The position numbers were made by a program, and so were the translations under genes. Below, one piece after another: positions 7,442 to 14,808 of a stretch of 18,275 nt of DNA (position 1 is its first letter; every line of letters begins with the position of its first letter). The DNA is from Bacteroidales bacterium UBA1628. Its GTDB lineage: Bacteria; Bacteroidota; Bacteroidia; Bacteroidales; UBA932. The stretch covers positions 1 through 18,275 of the forward strand of contig DCMG01000086.1 of NCBI GenBank assembly GCA_002321335.1, written 5' to 3'. The notes under the pieces are model-generated. The model was not told where the DNA came from. It saw only the letters and a program-made list of their open reading frames with translations, and searched no databases.

Positions 7442-8626
7442 ATGGCAAACATTGGTAACCCTTTCACTCCTGTCGGGAAAAAGGCTGTTCTCTGCGGATC
7501 CGGAGAACTCGGGAAAGAGATCGCGATTGAACTTGAGCGCTATGGCGTGCATGTCGTGGCTGTGGATAAATATGCTGACGCTCCGGCGATGCAGGTGGCG
7601 CAGTCGTCTCATGTGCTTTCAATGCTTGACGGTGAGGCGCTTGCTTCCATGATTGAGGAAGAGAAACCTGATCTGATCATCCCTGAGGTAGAGGCTATCG
7701 CGACTCCTAGGCTCGTTGATCTCGAAAGGAAGGGCTATAAGGTAATCCCGACCGCCAATGCCACTTACCTGACAATGAACAGGGAGGGGATAAGGCGCCT
7801 GGCGGCCGAGGAACTTGGCATTCCAACCTCAAGATACGAATTTGCCTGGACGGAGGATGAGTTCAAGGCCGCTGTGGCTCGGATCGGTTTCCCGTGTGTG
7901 GTGAAGCCTGTGATGAGTTCATCAGGCCATGGCCAGAGTGTGGTCCGGGATGAGTCTCAGGTCGCCCAGGCTTGGAAGATCTCCCAGGAGGGAGGACGTG
8001 CCGGAGGTGGAAAGGTCATCGTTGAGGGCTTCGTGGACTTTGACTACGAGATCACTCTTCTGACTGTACGACACTGTGCCGGAACGACTTTCCTCAAGCC
8101 TGTGGGTCATCATCAGGTCGATGGGGATTACCGTGAGTCATGGCAGCCTCAGGGTATGAGCGCCGCCGCTGAAAAGAAGGCTCAGGAGATAGCGGGGAAA
8201 ATCACCGCTGCGCTGGGGGGCTACGGAATATTCGGAGTCGAGCTCTTCGTCAAGGGAGAGGATGTGATATTCAGTGAAGTATCTCCGAGGCCGCACGACA
8301 CAGGAATGGTGACGATGATTTCGCAGGACATGTCAGAGTTTGCCCTTCATGCGCGTGCTGTGCTTGGACTGCCGATTCCTGAAGTCCGTTTCTACGGGCC
8401 GTCAGCCTCGAAGGCGATCGTTGTCGAGGGAAATACCAATGAATATGAGTTCCAGGACGTTGACAAGGTTCTCGAGGAGCCTGGCGTGCAGGTTCGGTTC
8501 TTCGGAAAACCGGAGATAAGAGGTCATCGCCGGGTAGGTGTCATCCTTGCGACAGATGAGACTGTTGAAAAGGCGCTTCAGAAGGCCGAGAGGGCATATT
8601 CAAAACTCAAGGTCAAGGTTTATTAG
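7442..8626 (+). CDS. purT: Formate-dependent phosphoribosylglycinamide formyltransferase 2
   Basis: PurT makes formyl-GAR from GAR, formate and ATP in purine synthesis, an alternative to folate-dependent PurN. This 394-residue ATP-grasp protein matches E. coli PurT (392 aa) along its whole length: VLCGSGELGKEIAIELERYG, ADAPAMQVAQSSHV, IIPEVEAIATPRLV, TMNREGIRRLAAEELGIPTS, CVVKPVMSSSGHGQS, GGRAGGGKVIVEG, FDYEITLLTV, GDYRESWQPQ and FSEVSPRPHDTGMVTMIS. The frame stays open upstream to 7334, but homology and the proximal promoter both point to 7442. The gene stands alone between divergent and downstream units rather than in a pur operon. No riboswitch-like structure was seen in its leader. Confidence 0.97.
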   Translation: MANIGNPFTPVGKKAVLCGSGELGKEIAIELERYGVHVVAVDKYADAPAMQVAQSSHVLSMLDGEALASMIEEEKPDLIIPEVEAIATPRLVDLERKGYKVIPTANATYLTMNREGIRRLAAEELGIPTSRYEFAWTEDEFKAAVARIGFPCVVKPVMSSSGHGQSVVRDESQVAQAWKISQEGGRAGGGKVIVEGFVDFDYEITLLTVRHCAGTTFLKPVGHHQVDGDYRESWQPQGMSAAAEKKAQEIAGKITAALGGYGIFGVELFVKGEDVIFSEVSPRPHDTGMVTMISQDMSEFALHARAVLGLPIPEVRFYGPSASKAIVVEGNTNEYEFQDVDKVLEEPGVQVRFFGKPEIRGHRRVGVILATDETVEKALQKAERAYSKLKVKVY

Positions 8627-8691
8627 GGATATCCAGATTGTTTCAGTTTTGGCCATAAATCAATTTAAAATTTTCTTTTTGGTCGAATTTG

Positions 8692-8722
8692 TTTGTCGTC
8701 TTGGGAAGGAGATGTACATTTG
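8692..8722 (+). promoter_or_regulatory. Promoter for the FadL-like gene
   Basis: TTTG (8692-8695), 19 bp, then TACATTTG (8715-8722): both elements match consensus at ideal spacing. The expected start near 8729 leaves a leader of about 22 nt. The preceding 65 bp after purT are AT-rich with no clear terminator hairpin. Confidence 0.8.
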
Positions 8723-8751
8723 TTCCGAAAATTACAATAAAATTCGACTAA

Positions 8752-10275
8752 ATGAAAAGAGTAATTGCTGTTGCAGCATGTGTTTGCGCTGCTGCGATGA
8801 CCGCTCAAGCGGGTGGCTATGTGACTAACACGAATCAGAATGTGGCGTTCTTGAGGAATCCTGCCCAGAACGCCGTGATAGGGGTTCAGGGGGCATATTT
8901 CAACCCTGCCGGAATCGGCTTTATGGACGACGGATGGCATCTTGCGTTTGATGTCCAGACCGCTTTGCAGAGAAGGTACACGACATCCACATACGAACCG
9001 TTGAAGTACGGTGTGGACAATGAGGGTCGAGGCTACAAGAAGTACACGGGCAAGTCTTTCGTCCCTGCGTTGCCTCACCTGAGTCTGGCCTTCAAGCACG
9101 ACAACCTGTTCGCGTCATTCCATTTCGGAGTCGTTTCGGGAGGAGGAAAGGCGAAGTACGACCAAGGACTCGGCTCGTTTGAGGCACCGGTCGCGATGAT
9201 TCCGGCTTTGATCAATAATCTGGCTGGCGCACAGATGGTTACCGGTTATGATGCCGACATCAACCTTACCGGGGAACAGTACAACTTCGCCGGCCAGTTG
9301 AACATCGGCTACAAGATTGGCTCGAAGTGGAGCGTTTCCGCCGGCGTGCGTCTGAACTACATCTCCAACTATTACAACGGAAGTCTTGAGAACATCAGAC
9401 TTCAGTATGCTGGCCGGATGCTCCCTGCCGCCAATGTGCTCGGAACTGCTGTGTCAGCGATTTCAGGTGGGTTGATTCCGACCGAGACCGCTGTCGGAAT
9501 GGTCGGCGGCCTTGTCAGCGACAAAAAACTTGACTCGCATCAGAAAGACATCGCTTGGACCCCTGTCCTTTCTGTGGACTACAAGACAGGCAAGTTCAAC
9601 TTCTCTGCTCGCTATGAGTTCAACACGAATGTGCGCCTGAACAATGACACGAAGGCGAACACTACAGGAATATCCCAGTTCGATGACGGCAAGGAGGTCG
9701 CTGCTGACATCCCTGGCAACATCAACCTCGGCGCTGAATATTCCATCAAGCCGAACTTCCGCATCTCTCTCGGAGCAAACTACTATTTTGACAAGCAGTC
9801 AAAGCAGTACAACAGCGAAACGGGTTTGAACGATAAACAGAATTATCTGAAACACAACTCATTCGAGATTCTCGGTGGCCTTGAGTACGATTTGAGTAAA
9901 GTCGTGACCCTCAGCATAGGCGCAAACAGCAGCACTTTCGGTTTCGGCAATGACGCCAAGTACATCTCAGACCTGAGCTACACCACCAGCTCGATCTCCG
10001 GCGGTCTCGGCGCCAGAATCAACGCCACTCCGAAAATCGCCATTGATTTAGGAATATACAAGACTTTCTTCATGCACTTCACCAAGGAGCAGGCCGACTA
10101 CGGCGGAAACGGCGCTTTGATCGCCGCGAAACTTGCCCCTGTCCTCGGCCAGCTTGCCCCTTCAGTTCCTGGCCTTGCCGAGAAACTCGACATCAAGAAT
10201 CTCCAGATCCCCGGCCAGGACGACTTCTACCGCACCAGTATCGTCGGTGGCATCGGAGTGACCTTCAAGTTCTAG
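8752..10275 (+). CDS. OmpP1/FadL-family outer-membrane transport protein
   Basis: A 507-residue beta-barrel protein. The signal peptide MKRVIAVAACVCAAAMTAQA is probably cleaved after A20, giving GGYVTNTNQN, where FadL proteins carry a plug-like N terminus. The NPAG motif (51-54, in AYFNPAGIGFMDD) is typical of the family. The rest consists of alternating amphipathic strands (for example LSLAFKHDNLFASFHFGVVS, INLGAEYSIKPNFRISLGAN) and ends GGIGVTFKF, with the terminal aromatic residue needed for barrel insertion. FadL relatives pass hydrophobic substrates such as long-chain fatty acids across the outer membrane. In Bacteroidota the substrates are mostly untested, and some members are annotated as hemin receptors. 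A predicted promoter of its own suggests a single-gene unit. Confidence 0.9.
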   Translation: MKRVIAVAACVCAAAMTAQAGGYVTNTNQNVAFLRNPAQNAVIGVQGAYFNPAGIGFMDDGWHLAFDVQTALQRRYTTSTYEPLKYGVDNEGRGYKKYTGKSFVPALPHLSLAFKHDNLFASFHFGVVSGGGKAKYDQGLGSFEAPVAMIPALINNLAGAQMVTGYDADINLTGEQYNFAGQLNIGYKIGSKWSVSAGVRLNYISNYYNGSLENIRLQYAGRMLPAANVLGTAVSAISGGLIPTETAVGMVGGLVSDKKLDSHQKDIAWTPVLSVDYKTGKFNFSARYEFNTNVRLNNDTKANTTGISQFDDGKEVAADIPGNINLGAEYSIKPNFRISLGANYYFDKQSKQYNSETGLNDKQNYLKHNSFEILGGLEYDLSKVVTLSIGANSSTFGFGNDAKYISDLSYTTSSISGGLGARINATPKIAIDLGIYKTFFMHFTKEQADYGGNGALIAAKLAPVLGQLAPSVPGLAEKLDIKNLQIPGQDDFYRTSIVGGIGVTFKF

Positions 10276-10354
10276 TCAAGCCAGTCGGAAACCTCCCGGT
10301 CAAAGCCGTTGAAATGGACCAGACATGAACCTACTAATAATGTTGTGAGTTTAC

Positions 10355-10375
10355 TATATTTGTTGATAATATCAA
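10355..10375 (+). promoter_or_regulatory. -7 element and overlapping operator-like palindrome before the YkvA-like gene
   Basis: TATATTTG (10355-10362) matches the -7 box and is followed at once by the palindrome TTGAT-AAT-ATCAA (10363-10375), which covers the expected transcription start. No good -33 element is present at the right distance. A repressor or activator at this palindrome would be well placed; this is inference from position only. Confidence 0.45.
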
Positions 10376-10387
10376 ACATATAGTATC

Positions 10388-10780
10388 ATGGACACAAAGA
10401 AACCAAGCAACATTGAGCAGTACCAAGGAAACTTTTCTGAAAGCGGATTTTGGAACAAAGTGAAAAAGGTGGCCCAAAAGGCCGGAGCAAAGGTCATCTA
10501 TGTGGCTCTTATCCTTTACTATGAATTGATGGATCCGAATGTCAGTCCAAAGGAGAAAGCGATCATAATCGGTGCGCTCGGATATTTCATCCTCCCGATC
10601 GACCTTATTCCGGACGCCATCCCTGTCGCTGGATTTACGGATGACCTTGCCGCTCTGATGGCCGCTTACGCTTACGTTAAAGTGCATCTTACTCCTGAGG
10701 TCAGATTCCGGGCGCAAAGTAAGATGAGTGAATGGTTCGACATCCGGGACTTTAATGCCATAGACCCTGATAAACAATAA
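10388..10780 (+). CDS. DUF1232 (YkvA-like) small membrane protein
   Basis: A 130-residue protein whose core, LGYFILPIDLIPDAIPVAGF (64-83) followed by TDDLAALMAAYAYVKVHL, is the hallmark of DUF1232/YkvA. The motif forms a hydrophobic hairpin around IDLIPD, with the conserved acidic pair D85-D86. A further hydrophobic segment lies at about 35-47. The family is widespread, membrane-associated and of unknown function. The start at ATG 10388 follows the -7 box by 25 bp. The reverse-strand frame across the same DNA shows no protein features. No clear terminator follows. Confidence 0.88.
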   Translation: MDTKKPSNIEQYQGNFSESGFWNKVKKVAQKAGAKVIYVALILYYELMDPNVSPKEKAIIIGALGYFILPIDLIPDAIPVAGFTDDLAALMAAYAYVKVHLTPEVRFRAQSKMSEWFDIRDFNAIDPDKQ

Positions 10781-10835
10781 ACTCTGGCTCGATATCCAGA
10801 CGGCTGACTTGTATTATCCGAAATTTTCCCGGTTG

Positions 10836-10850
10836 CTGAACCCGTCGAAG
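10836..10850. repeat. Decayed copy of the REP-like arm
   Basis: CTGAACCCGTCGAAG differs at two positions from the malQ repeat arm CTGAGCCTGTCGAAG. The partner arm is missing, so this reads as a remnant. It lies in the intergenic space between the YkvA-like gene and the M64 peptidase gene. Confidence 0.4.
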
Positions 10851-10919
10851 CATCGAAGAGACTTTCCCATAAGGCAGGATCGTGGAGCTTAACGTGCAGT
10901 AGCATAGTAGATTAAATAG

Positions 10920-10952
10920 ATGTACTCCCCGCCGTTCCGGTAGGGAGTACAT
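10920..10952. terminator. Hairpin between the convergent YkvA-like and M64 genes
   Basis: A perfect 10-bp stem, ATGTACTCCC and GGGAGTACAT, closes a 13-nt loop. It lies 46 bp beyond the M64 stop and 140 bp beyond the YkvA-like stop. No strong T-tract follows on either strand, so termination is plausible rather than certain. The rest of 10781-10997 shows only the decayed REP arm. Confidence 0.5.
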
Positions 10953-10997
10953 AGACGTTATTTGTTGATTTGCAGGAGAGTGGCCTACACGTTCCCG

Positions 10998-12242
10998 TCA
11001 CTCCTCCGTGTAGAATCGGATGATCCGCTCGATGGCTCTTTGGCAGACCGGGCAGAAAGCTTTGGCGGTGTTGGTTCTCATCCGGCAATCCTCACATGGT
11101 CTCCAGACACCTTTTGTCTGGTAGCCTCCGCCTTCGACAAGCCCTACGACTCCTTGGTCGTAAAGATCCTTCCACTTGCTCTCGAAGTTGGCCTTTGTGG
11201 TGATGTTCTGCTCCCAAGGCTCAATGTCCGGGTAGTAATATTCAACGTACTGGTCGTCGTAGGCATATTCATCTGTCAGACCGCCGAAGCTGTGGCCGAA
11301 CTCGTGGACAACCACCGGGCCGAAGAGTTTGTGGTGGGCTGTGGTGAGCGTGTAGGAATTGTAGATGCCGCCGCCACCGTAAGTGTCAGTGTTGGCGAGG
11401 ATTATGATGTGCTCGTAAGGGATTCCGGCAAGTACGTCATGCATCTTGAACAGGTGCAGGGTCGTGAGGTAGCGGTCGGAATAGAACGTGTCGAAGTGCG
11501 AGTCCACAGCCGTCTTTTTCCAGAGGCCTTCACGCGGCACGCTGACTCCGCTGTCCTGCGACGGCGATGCCACGGCCACGATGTTGAACCTGTCGCTCAT
11601 TGATTTGAACGGCTCGTGCCTCAGGAGATTCTCCACGGTGCTCTCGGCATCCTTGAAGAATATGTCCAACTCGCCCTCGGTGTAGCCTTCGGCGAGAATT
11701 GCGATGTCGATTTTCTCCTTGGAGTCACCGCTGTCCAACAGCATTCTCGTTTGCGGTTTTCCGTCCACCGGCCTGATCAGAATGTCTTCAGGGTCAACTG
11801 GATGCGTGAGGCTTGCGGACACATTCTCGTGGAAATCATAGAGTTGGACGGTGATCTCCGCCGGGGCCGCCGGCATCGGCACAAGGAACACATTCTCGAA
11901 GCTCTTGTGGACTCTTGTCGCCTCCTCTGTCGCCTGCCACTCTTGGAACAACGTGCAGAACGACATCCTGTAGAGCGTGTCTCCCGTGGCCTTGTCTGTC
12001 ATCGTGAGCTGCCCGTTGCCCCGCAGCGGCACTTCCTTCAGATTCGTCCGCCTTCCGTACCATCCGTTGGAACTAAGCAACTCAGCGACAGCGATGTCAC
12101 AATCCTTGTCCGATCCACTGAATATATAGTCGATCCTCAAGGTCTTGTCCAAAAGCCTTCCGTCGGAAAACGAGTCAGCGTTGATTCCGTTCATCAGTCC
12201 CGGCAGCGCCGCCGCCAGGACAATCAATAATATTCTTTTCAT
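10998..12242 (-). CDS. Secreted M64 (IgA peptidase family) metallopeptidase
   Basis: Starting at ATG 12242 gives 414 residues with a signal peptide (MKRILLIVLAAALPGLMNGINA). A longer frame back to a GTG at 12332 would place about 30 extra residues before it, so the shorter start is preferred. An N-terminal beta-rich M64 domain is followed by the catalytic domain: DIAILAEGYTEGELDIF, then HEFGHSFGGLTDEY with zinc ligands H313 and H317, catalytic E314 and probable third ligand D324. Two CxxC pairs (CEDC, CPVC) close the domain. The founding member cleaves IgA; most Bacteroidota members are uncharacterised secreted or surface peptidases. The lipoprotein gene upstream overlaps the longer frame by 3 bp and is 86 bp from this start, so the two are probably co-transcribed. 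Confidence 0.92.
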   Translation of the reverse strand: MKRILLIVLAAALPGLMNGINADSFSDGRLLDKTLRIDYIFSGSDKDCDIAVAELLSSNGWYGRRTNLKEVPLRGNGQLTMTDKATGDTLYRMSFCTLFQEWQATEEATRVHKSFENVFLVPMPAAPAEITVQLYDFHENVSASLTHPVDPEDILIRPVDGKPQTRMLLDSGDSKEKIDIAILAEGYTEGELDIFFKDAESTVENLLRHEPFKSMSDRFNIVAVASPSQDSGVSVPREGLWKKTAVDSHFDTFYSDRYLTTLHLFKMHDVLAGIPYEHIIILANTDTYGGGGIYNSYTLTTAHHKLFGPVVVHEFGHSFGGLTDEYAYDDQYVEYYYPDIEPWEQNITTKANFESKWKDLYDQGVVGLVEGGGYQTKGVWRPCEDCRMRTNTAKAFCPVCQRAIERIIRFYTEE

Positions 12243-12328
12243 ACGTGCCAATTTCATTATGTGATTCATAAACACACTTCGCCTCATCATCGCAGACTGG
12301 CATAGCCGTTCCCTCCGATGCCAACTAT

Positions 12329-13120
12329 TCACGAATTTAGGAATTTTCTTGAATATTCGGAAATATATTCATCTCCATTCTTTCCGATTTCGATGGTTGC
12401 GCTCCAAGTCTGCTCGTCGGATCCGTTATAATCAAACCGAACCGCTTTCAGAATACCGTTGTCTTTGATATACAAGATGTTGTCACCAGCGTTGTTGATC
12501 CCGGCAAGGATTGTCGCCTTGGGATATTTCTGCCTTACAAAATATACACAACTGCTCATATCGTACCACCAGATGGATCTGTTGGAGTGGGATAGCAGAA
12601 TATCGAGGAGTTCTCCGTCCTCGTCTATCAGCACAGAATAATCCCGGTATGCAAGCACAGAGGTTATATTTTCATCAAAAACAACGAACTGAAACTCGTA
12701 CGCCTTCTTGTCAAACCCTCTGCGTGCGACTTCGATCACGTACGATTGATCCCACTCGTAATATTCTTTGTTGAGTCCGGCTCCGAGATAGGCTTTAGCG
12801 ATCCTTTCTGGCAGTTGCTTGAGGAACGCGAATCCGTTCTTGTCGTACTCCTTCTGCGTCATCATCCAAGAGTGGCCTTTGTAGACGGCAGTGCACTTCA
12901 ATCCGTCCGTGTCCACAAATTCTATCTGCGACTTATTATAGTATGTCATTGCGTTTGTGACCTTGACAGCCTTTGAATATCTCTCGTAGAAATCCGTCTT
13001 TATAGCTTCCGCCACCCCGTGTGCCTCAAAGATATCCCAATCCGGTTCGTATTTCTCGCATGCGGATGTGATTATGAGCATAACCGCCACGCAGATGATA
13101 TTAGTAAGTCCCTTTGTCAT
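12329..13120 (-). CDS. Lipoprotein, possibly PepSY-like / BLIP-like fold
   Basis: The start at ATG 13120 gives 263 residues: MTKGLTNIICVAVMLIITSA followed by C21, a clean signal peptidase II lipobox, then the acidic EKYEPDWDIF that often follows exported lipoprotein cysteines in Bacteroidota. A longer frame to 13171 only adds residues before the signal. The mature protein alternates short strands and helices with a repeated pattern (QIEFVDTDGLKCTAVY; YSVLIDEDGELLDILL; ILYIKDNGILKAVRFDY) resembling the PepSY-like putative beta-lactamase-inhibitor-like group (DUF2874). That assignment is tentative. It precedes a secreted M64 peptidase in the same direction, so a role as peptidase partner, propeptide-like inhibitor or anchor is possible but unproven. 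Base composition looks more AT-rich than its neighbours. Confidence 0.75.
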   Translation of the reverse strand: MTKGLTNIICVAVMLIITSACEKYEPDWDIFEAHGVAEAIKTDFYERYSKAVKVTNAMTYYNKSQIEFVDTDGLKCTAVYKGHSWMMTQKEYDKNGFAFLKQLPERIAKAYLGAGLNKEYYEWDQSYVIEVARRGFDKKAYEFQFVVFDENITSVLAYRDYSVLIDEDGELLDILLSHSNRSIWWYDMSSCVYFVRQKYPKATILAGINNAGDNILYIKDNGILKAVRFDYNGSDEQTWSATIEIGKNGDEYISEYSRKFLNS

Positions 13121-13150
13121 AGTATATTTCCCATCTCTTGGAGTCACACA

Positions 13151-13158
13151 CAAAGATA
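13151..13158 (-). promoter_or_regulatory. -7 element for the lipoprotein / M64 unit
   Basis: The reverse strand reads TATCTTTG, a full TAnnTTTG match, about 30 bp before the lipoprotein start. No TTTG or TTG is found at the usual -33 distance, so it may depend on an activator. Confidence 0.5.
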
Positions 13159-13251
13159 CGAATAAAATCAATATATTATCCTTTTATCCTCCCTCTTGTC
13201 CCTCTACGGCGTCATAAACATATTAAAGTGCTGCCTGTGAGAGTCTGATCG

Positions 13252-13282
13252 CACTCTTGGGCAACGAAAATGCCCAAAAGTG
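13252..13282. terminator. Hairpin downstream of the DUF2752 gene
   Basis: CACTCTTGGGCA and TGCCCAAAAGTG form a 12-bp stem with one mismatch around a 7-nt loop. It lies 39 bp past the stop of the DUF2752 gene, so it could end that operon, but no T-tract follows. It is the only structure seen in 13159-13321. Confidence 0.4.
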
Positions 13283-13321
13283 TCGCTGAAGCGGGACATT
13301 TGATTGACCAGTAATTGACAA

Positions 13322-13711
13322 TCACCAACCGAAGATGTTGCGGGTGATCCACCATACGATGACGAGGATGCCGATTGTGATGATGACAGTGGTGCTGTTG
13401 AGGGCGTTGTAGAACTTTGGAAATCTGGACTTTAGTGGAATTGACACCAGAAGGACGATGATGTAGGGGAGGACCAGAACAAGGAGTGCGTTGGCCTCGA
13501 ATGCTTTATGAATATTTAAATTCAGCAGGTTGTGTACTACCCGCTGGCTGCCGCATCCCGGACACTTCATTCCTGTCAGTTGCAGGAATAAGCACTTGGG
13601 GAACCAGACTGTGCCTTCGGGGTTGAAACGTGAATATAAAAACACCAATCCCACACACGCTGCCGTAAGCAGAGTGTAAAGGATTGGTTTCTTGCATGAG
13701 TCCTTGTTCAT
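13322..13711 (-). CDS. DUF2752 membrane protein
   Basis: A 129-residue protein with three hydrophobic segments (about 12-27, 71-93, 107-124). Between the first two lies the family signature CLFLQLTGMKCPGCGSQRVV, continuing to H60: C40, C50, C53, R57 and H60, which could bind a metal. Function of DUF2752 is unknown. It is the last gene of a three-gene run with CD225 and TM2 zinc-ribbon proteins, 45 bp behind the CD225 gene. DUF2752 genes are, to my knowledge, often found beside such genes in Bacteroidota, so a joint membrane role is likely. Start at ATG 13711. Confidence 0.9.
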   Translation of the reverse strand: MNKDSCKKPILYTLLTAACVGLVFLYSRFNPEGTVWFPKCLFLQLTGMKCPGCGSQRVVHNLLNLNIHKAFEANALLVLVLPYIIVLLVSIPLKSRFPKFYNALNSTTVIITIGILVIVWWITRNIFGW

Positions 13712-13756
13712 CTGTTGGATGAGACAATCACAGATGAGAGACTTTAAAAACAGTTT

Positions 13757-14269
13757 CTAAATGTCGGCGAGTCCGGCCATCACTCCGCAGGCCATCAGGA
13801 TGATGTAGATGATCACCCAGAACAGACCGCAGCATATTCCTACAATGCTCCACGTCTTCGCCTGCTTGCTGGCTTCCTGTGCGGCGGCGTAGTTCCCGCC
13901 GGCATATTCCTTGGAAACACTGCTGGATTTGATGATGCCGACGATTCCGAAAGGAAGGCAGCAGAGCACGGTCACGATGATGGACAGGGCCAGATAGGTC
14001 GGAGGGCAAGGCGGCATTGTCTGTTGGTAATTCTGAGCCAAGGGAGTCTGGGTGGCTGCATTAGGGATGTTTGTTCCGCATTTCGGGCAGAAAGATGCTT
14101 CGTCTGAAACAGGACTTCCGCATTTAGGACAATATTTCATAAAGATGTAATTGATTTCGTAATGTGATACTTGTTTCGGCCTTCCGGACAGCCGGCCGAT
14201 TATAACGATGACAGCGATGACTGAAAGGATGATTATGACCTGCCAAGGTCCGATCACGCCCAGAATCAT
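13757..14269 (-). CDS. Zinc-ribbon CD225/dispanin-family membrane protein with an extra N-terminal membrane segment
   Basis: A 170-residue protein. Residues 47-64 form a zinc ribbon (CPKC...CPKC; C47, C50, C61, C64). CD225 follows from 90 to about 152, with the typical CCLPFGIVGIIKSSSVSKEY and KTWSIVGI. Two membrane segments lie at about 91-113 and 140-163. CD225 is the family of animal IFITM antiviral proteins; bacterial members are of unknown function. An internal ATG at 14140 would begin at MKYCPKCG, the usual start for such proteins. The longer frame adds a segment, IGPWQVIIILSVIAVIVIIG, that resembles the start of Bacteroidota TatA. I keep 14269 because it leaves a tight 22-bp gap to the upstream gene, but the shorter start remains possible. 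Confidence 0.82.
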   Translation of the reverse strand: MILGVIGPWQVIIILSVIAVIVIIGRLSGRPKQVSHYEINYIFMKYCPKCGSPVSDEASFCPKCGTNIPNAATQTPLAQNYQQTMPPCPPTYLALSIIVTVLCCLPFGIVGIIKSSSVSKEYAGGNYAAAQEASKQAKTWSIVGICCGLFWVIIYIILMACGVMAGLADI

Positions 14270-14291
14270 TGTTTGAGAGTATACAAATGGT

Positions 14292-14621
14292 TTACTTCAG
14301 ATGCTGTCCGTTGCCGTCAACGTAGGTGTTGCAGGCAATCATGATAATGTCGATAAGGGTCCAGATCCCACAGCCTCCGAGTGTCAGAAGCATGATGATT
14401 CCGGTTACCGTGTTGCCGGTGTAGAATCTGTGAACGCCAAAACTTCCGAGTACAATGCAGAGAACGAGCGTGATCAGCCATCTGTCATCATTCTCCTTGG
14501 CTGCCTGGCTTTCGTTGTATGTCTGCCCGTATTCCGGTTGTGACTGAAGAGGCTTTCCGCAATTTGGACAAAATGAAGAGTCCGGCTGCACCGGCGCTCC
14601 GCAATGAGGGCAATAATTCAT
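14292..14621 (-). CDS. Zinc-ribbon TM2-domain membrane protein
   Basis: ATG 14621 gives 109 residues: a zinc ribbon MNYCPHCGAPVQPDSSFCPN with C4, C7, C18 and a further CxxC Cys, a polar linker, then a TM2 domain. That domain carries RWLITLVLCIVLGSFGVHRF, the conserved GxHRFY turn, and a second helix ending in a D-containing WTLIDIIMI. The frame continues upstream only to a TTG, which is not needed. TM2 proteins are small membrane proteins of unknown role; the domain often keeps an acidic residue in the second helix, as here. It leads the operon, with a strong promoter about 65 bp upstream and CD225 and DUF2752 genes behind it. Confidence 0.9.
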   Translation of the reverse strand: MNYCPHCGAPVQPDSSFCPNCGKPLQSQPEYGQTYNESQAAKENDDRWLITLVLCIVLGSFGVHRFYTGNTVTGIIMLLTLGGCGIWTLIDIIMIACNTYVDGNGQHLK

Positions 14622-14684
14622 CTTTGAATATGACAATATAAATGTTGGTTCTATAGTCAGAATAGTCTTCTGGCTTTCAAGGCC

Positions 14685-14715
14685 TAAAGATAATCATTAT
14701 TGTCAGAATATCAAA
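14685..14715 (-). promoter_or_regulatory. Promoter for the TM2 / CD225 / DUF2752 operon
   Basis: On the reverse strand, TTTG (14712-14715), 19 bp, then TATCTTTA (14685-14692), one base off the -7 consensus. The expected start near 14678 gives a leader of about 57 nt before ATG 14621. Confidence 0.65.
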
Positions 14716-14741
14716 TACATTGTTTATGTGGATTGCTTCGT

Positions 14742-14808
14742 CGCTTCGTCAGGCTCAGCGACCGTGGCATTATGGCCGCTGAGCCTGTCGAAGCGACCGA
14801 CCGGCTCA
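14742..14808. repeat. REP-like palindrome covering the stop codon of the DUF1846 gene
   Basis: CGCTTCGTCAGGCTCAGCG (14742-14760) pairs with CGCTGAGCCTGTCGAAGCG (14777-14795): a 19-bp stem with one mismatch and a 16-nt loop. A further arm fragment, CCGGCTCAG (14801-14809), contains the TGA stop of the DUF1846 gene (14806-14808). The core matches the repeat inside malQ. In this place it could fold at the 3' end of the DUF1846 transcript and slow decay or aid termination. Confidence 0.75.

Noticed and set aside
10334..10777. 147-codon reverse frame opposite the YkvA-like gene
   Set aside because: The forward frame has the diagnostic IDLIPD motif; the reverse frame has none.
12243..12332. Longer start (GTG 12332) for the M64 peptidase
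   Set aside because: It would bury the signal peptide about 30 residues into the protein; the overlap with the lipoprotein stop is noted only as context.
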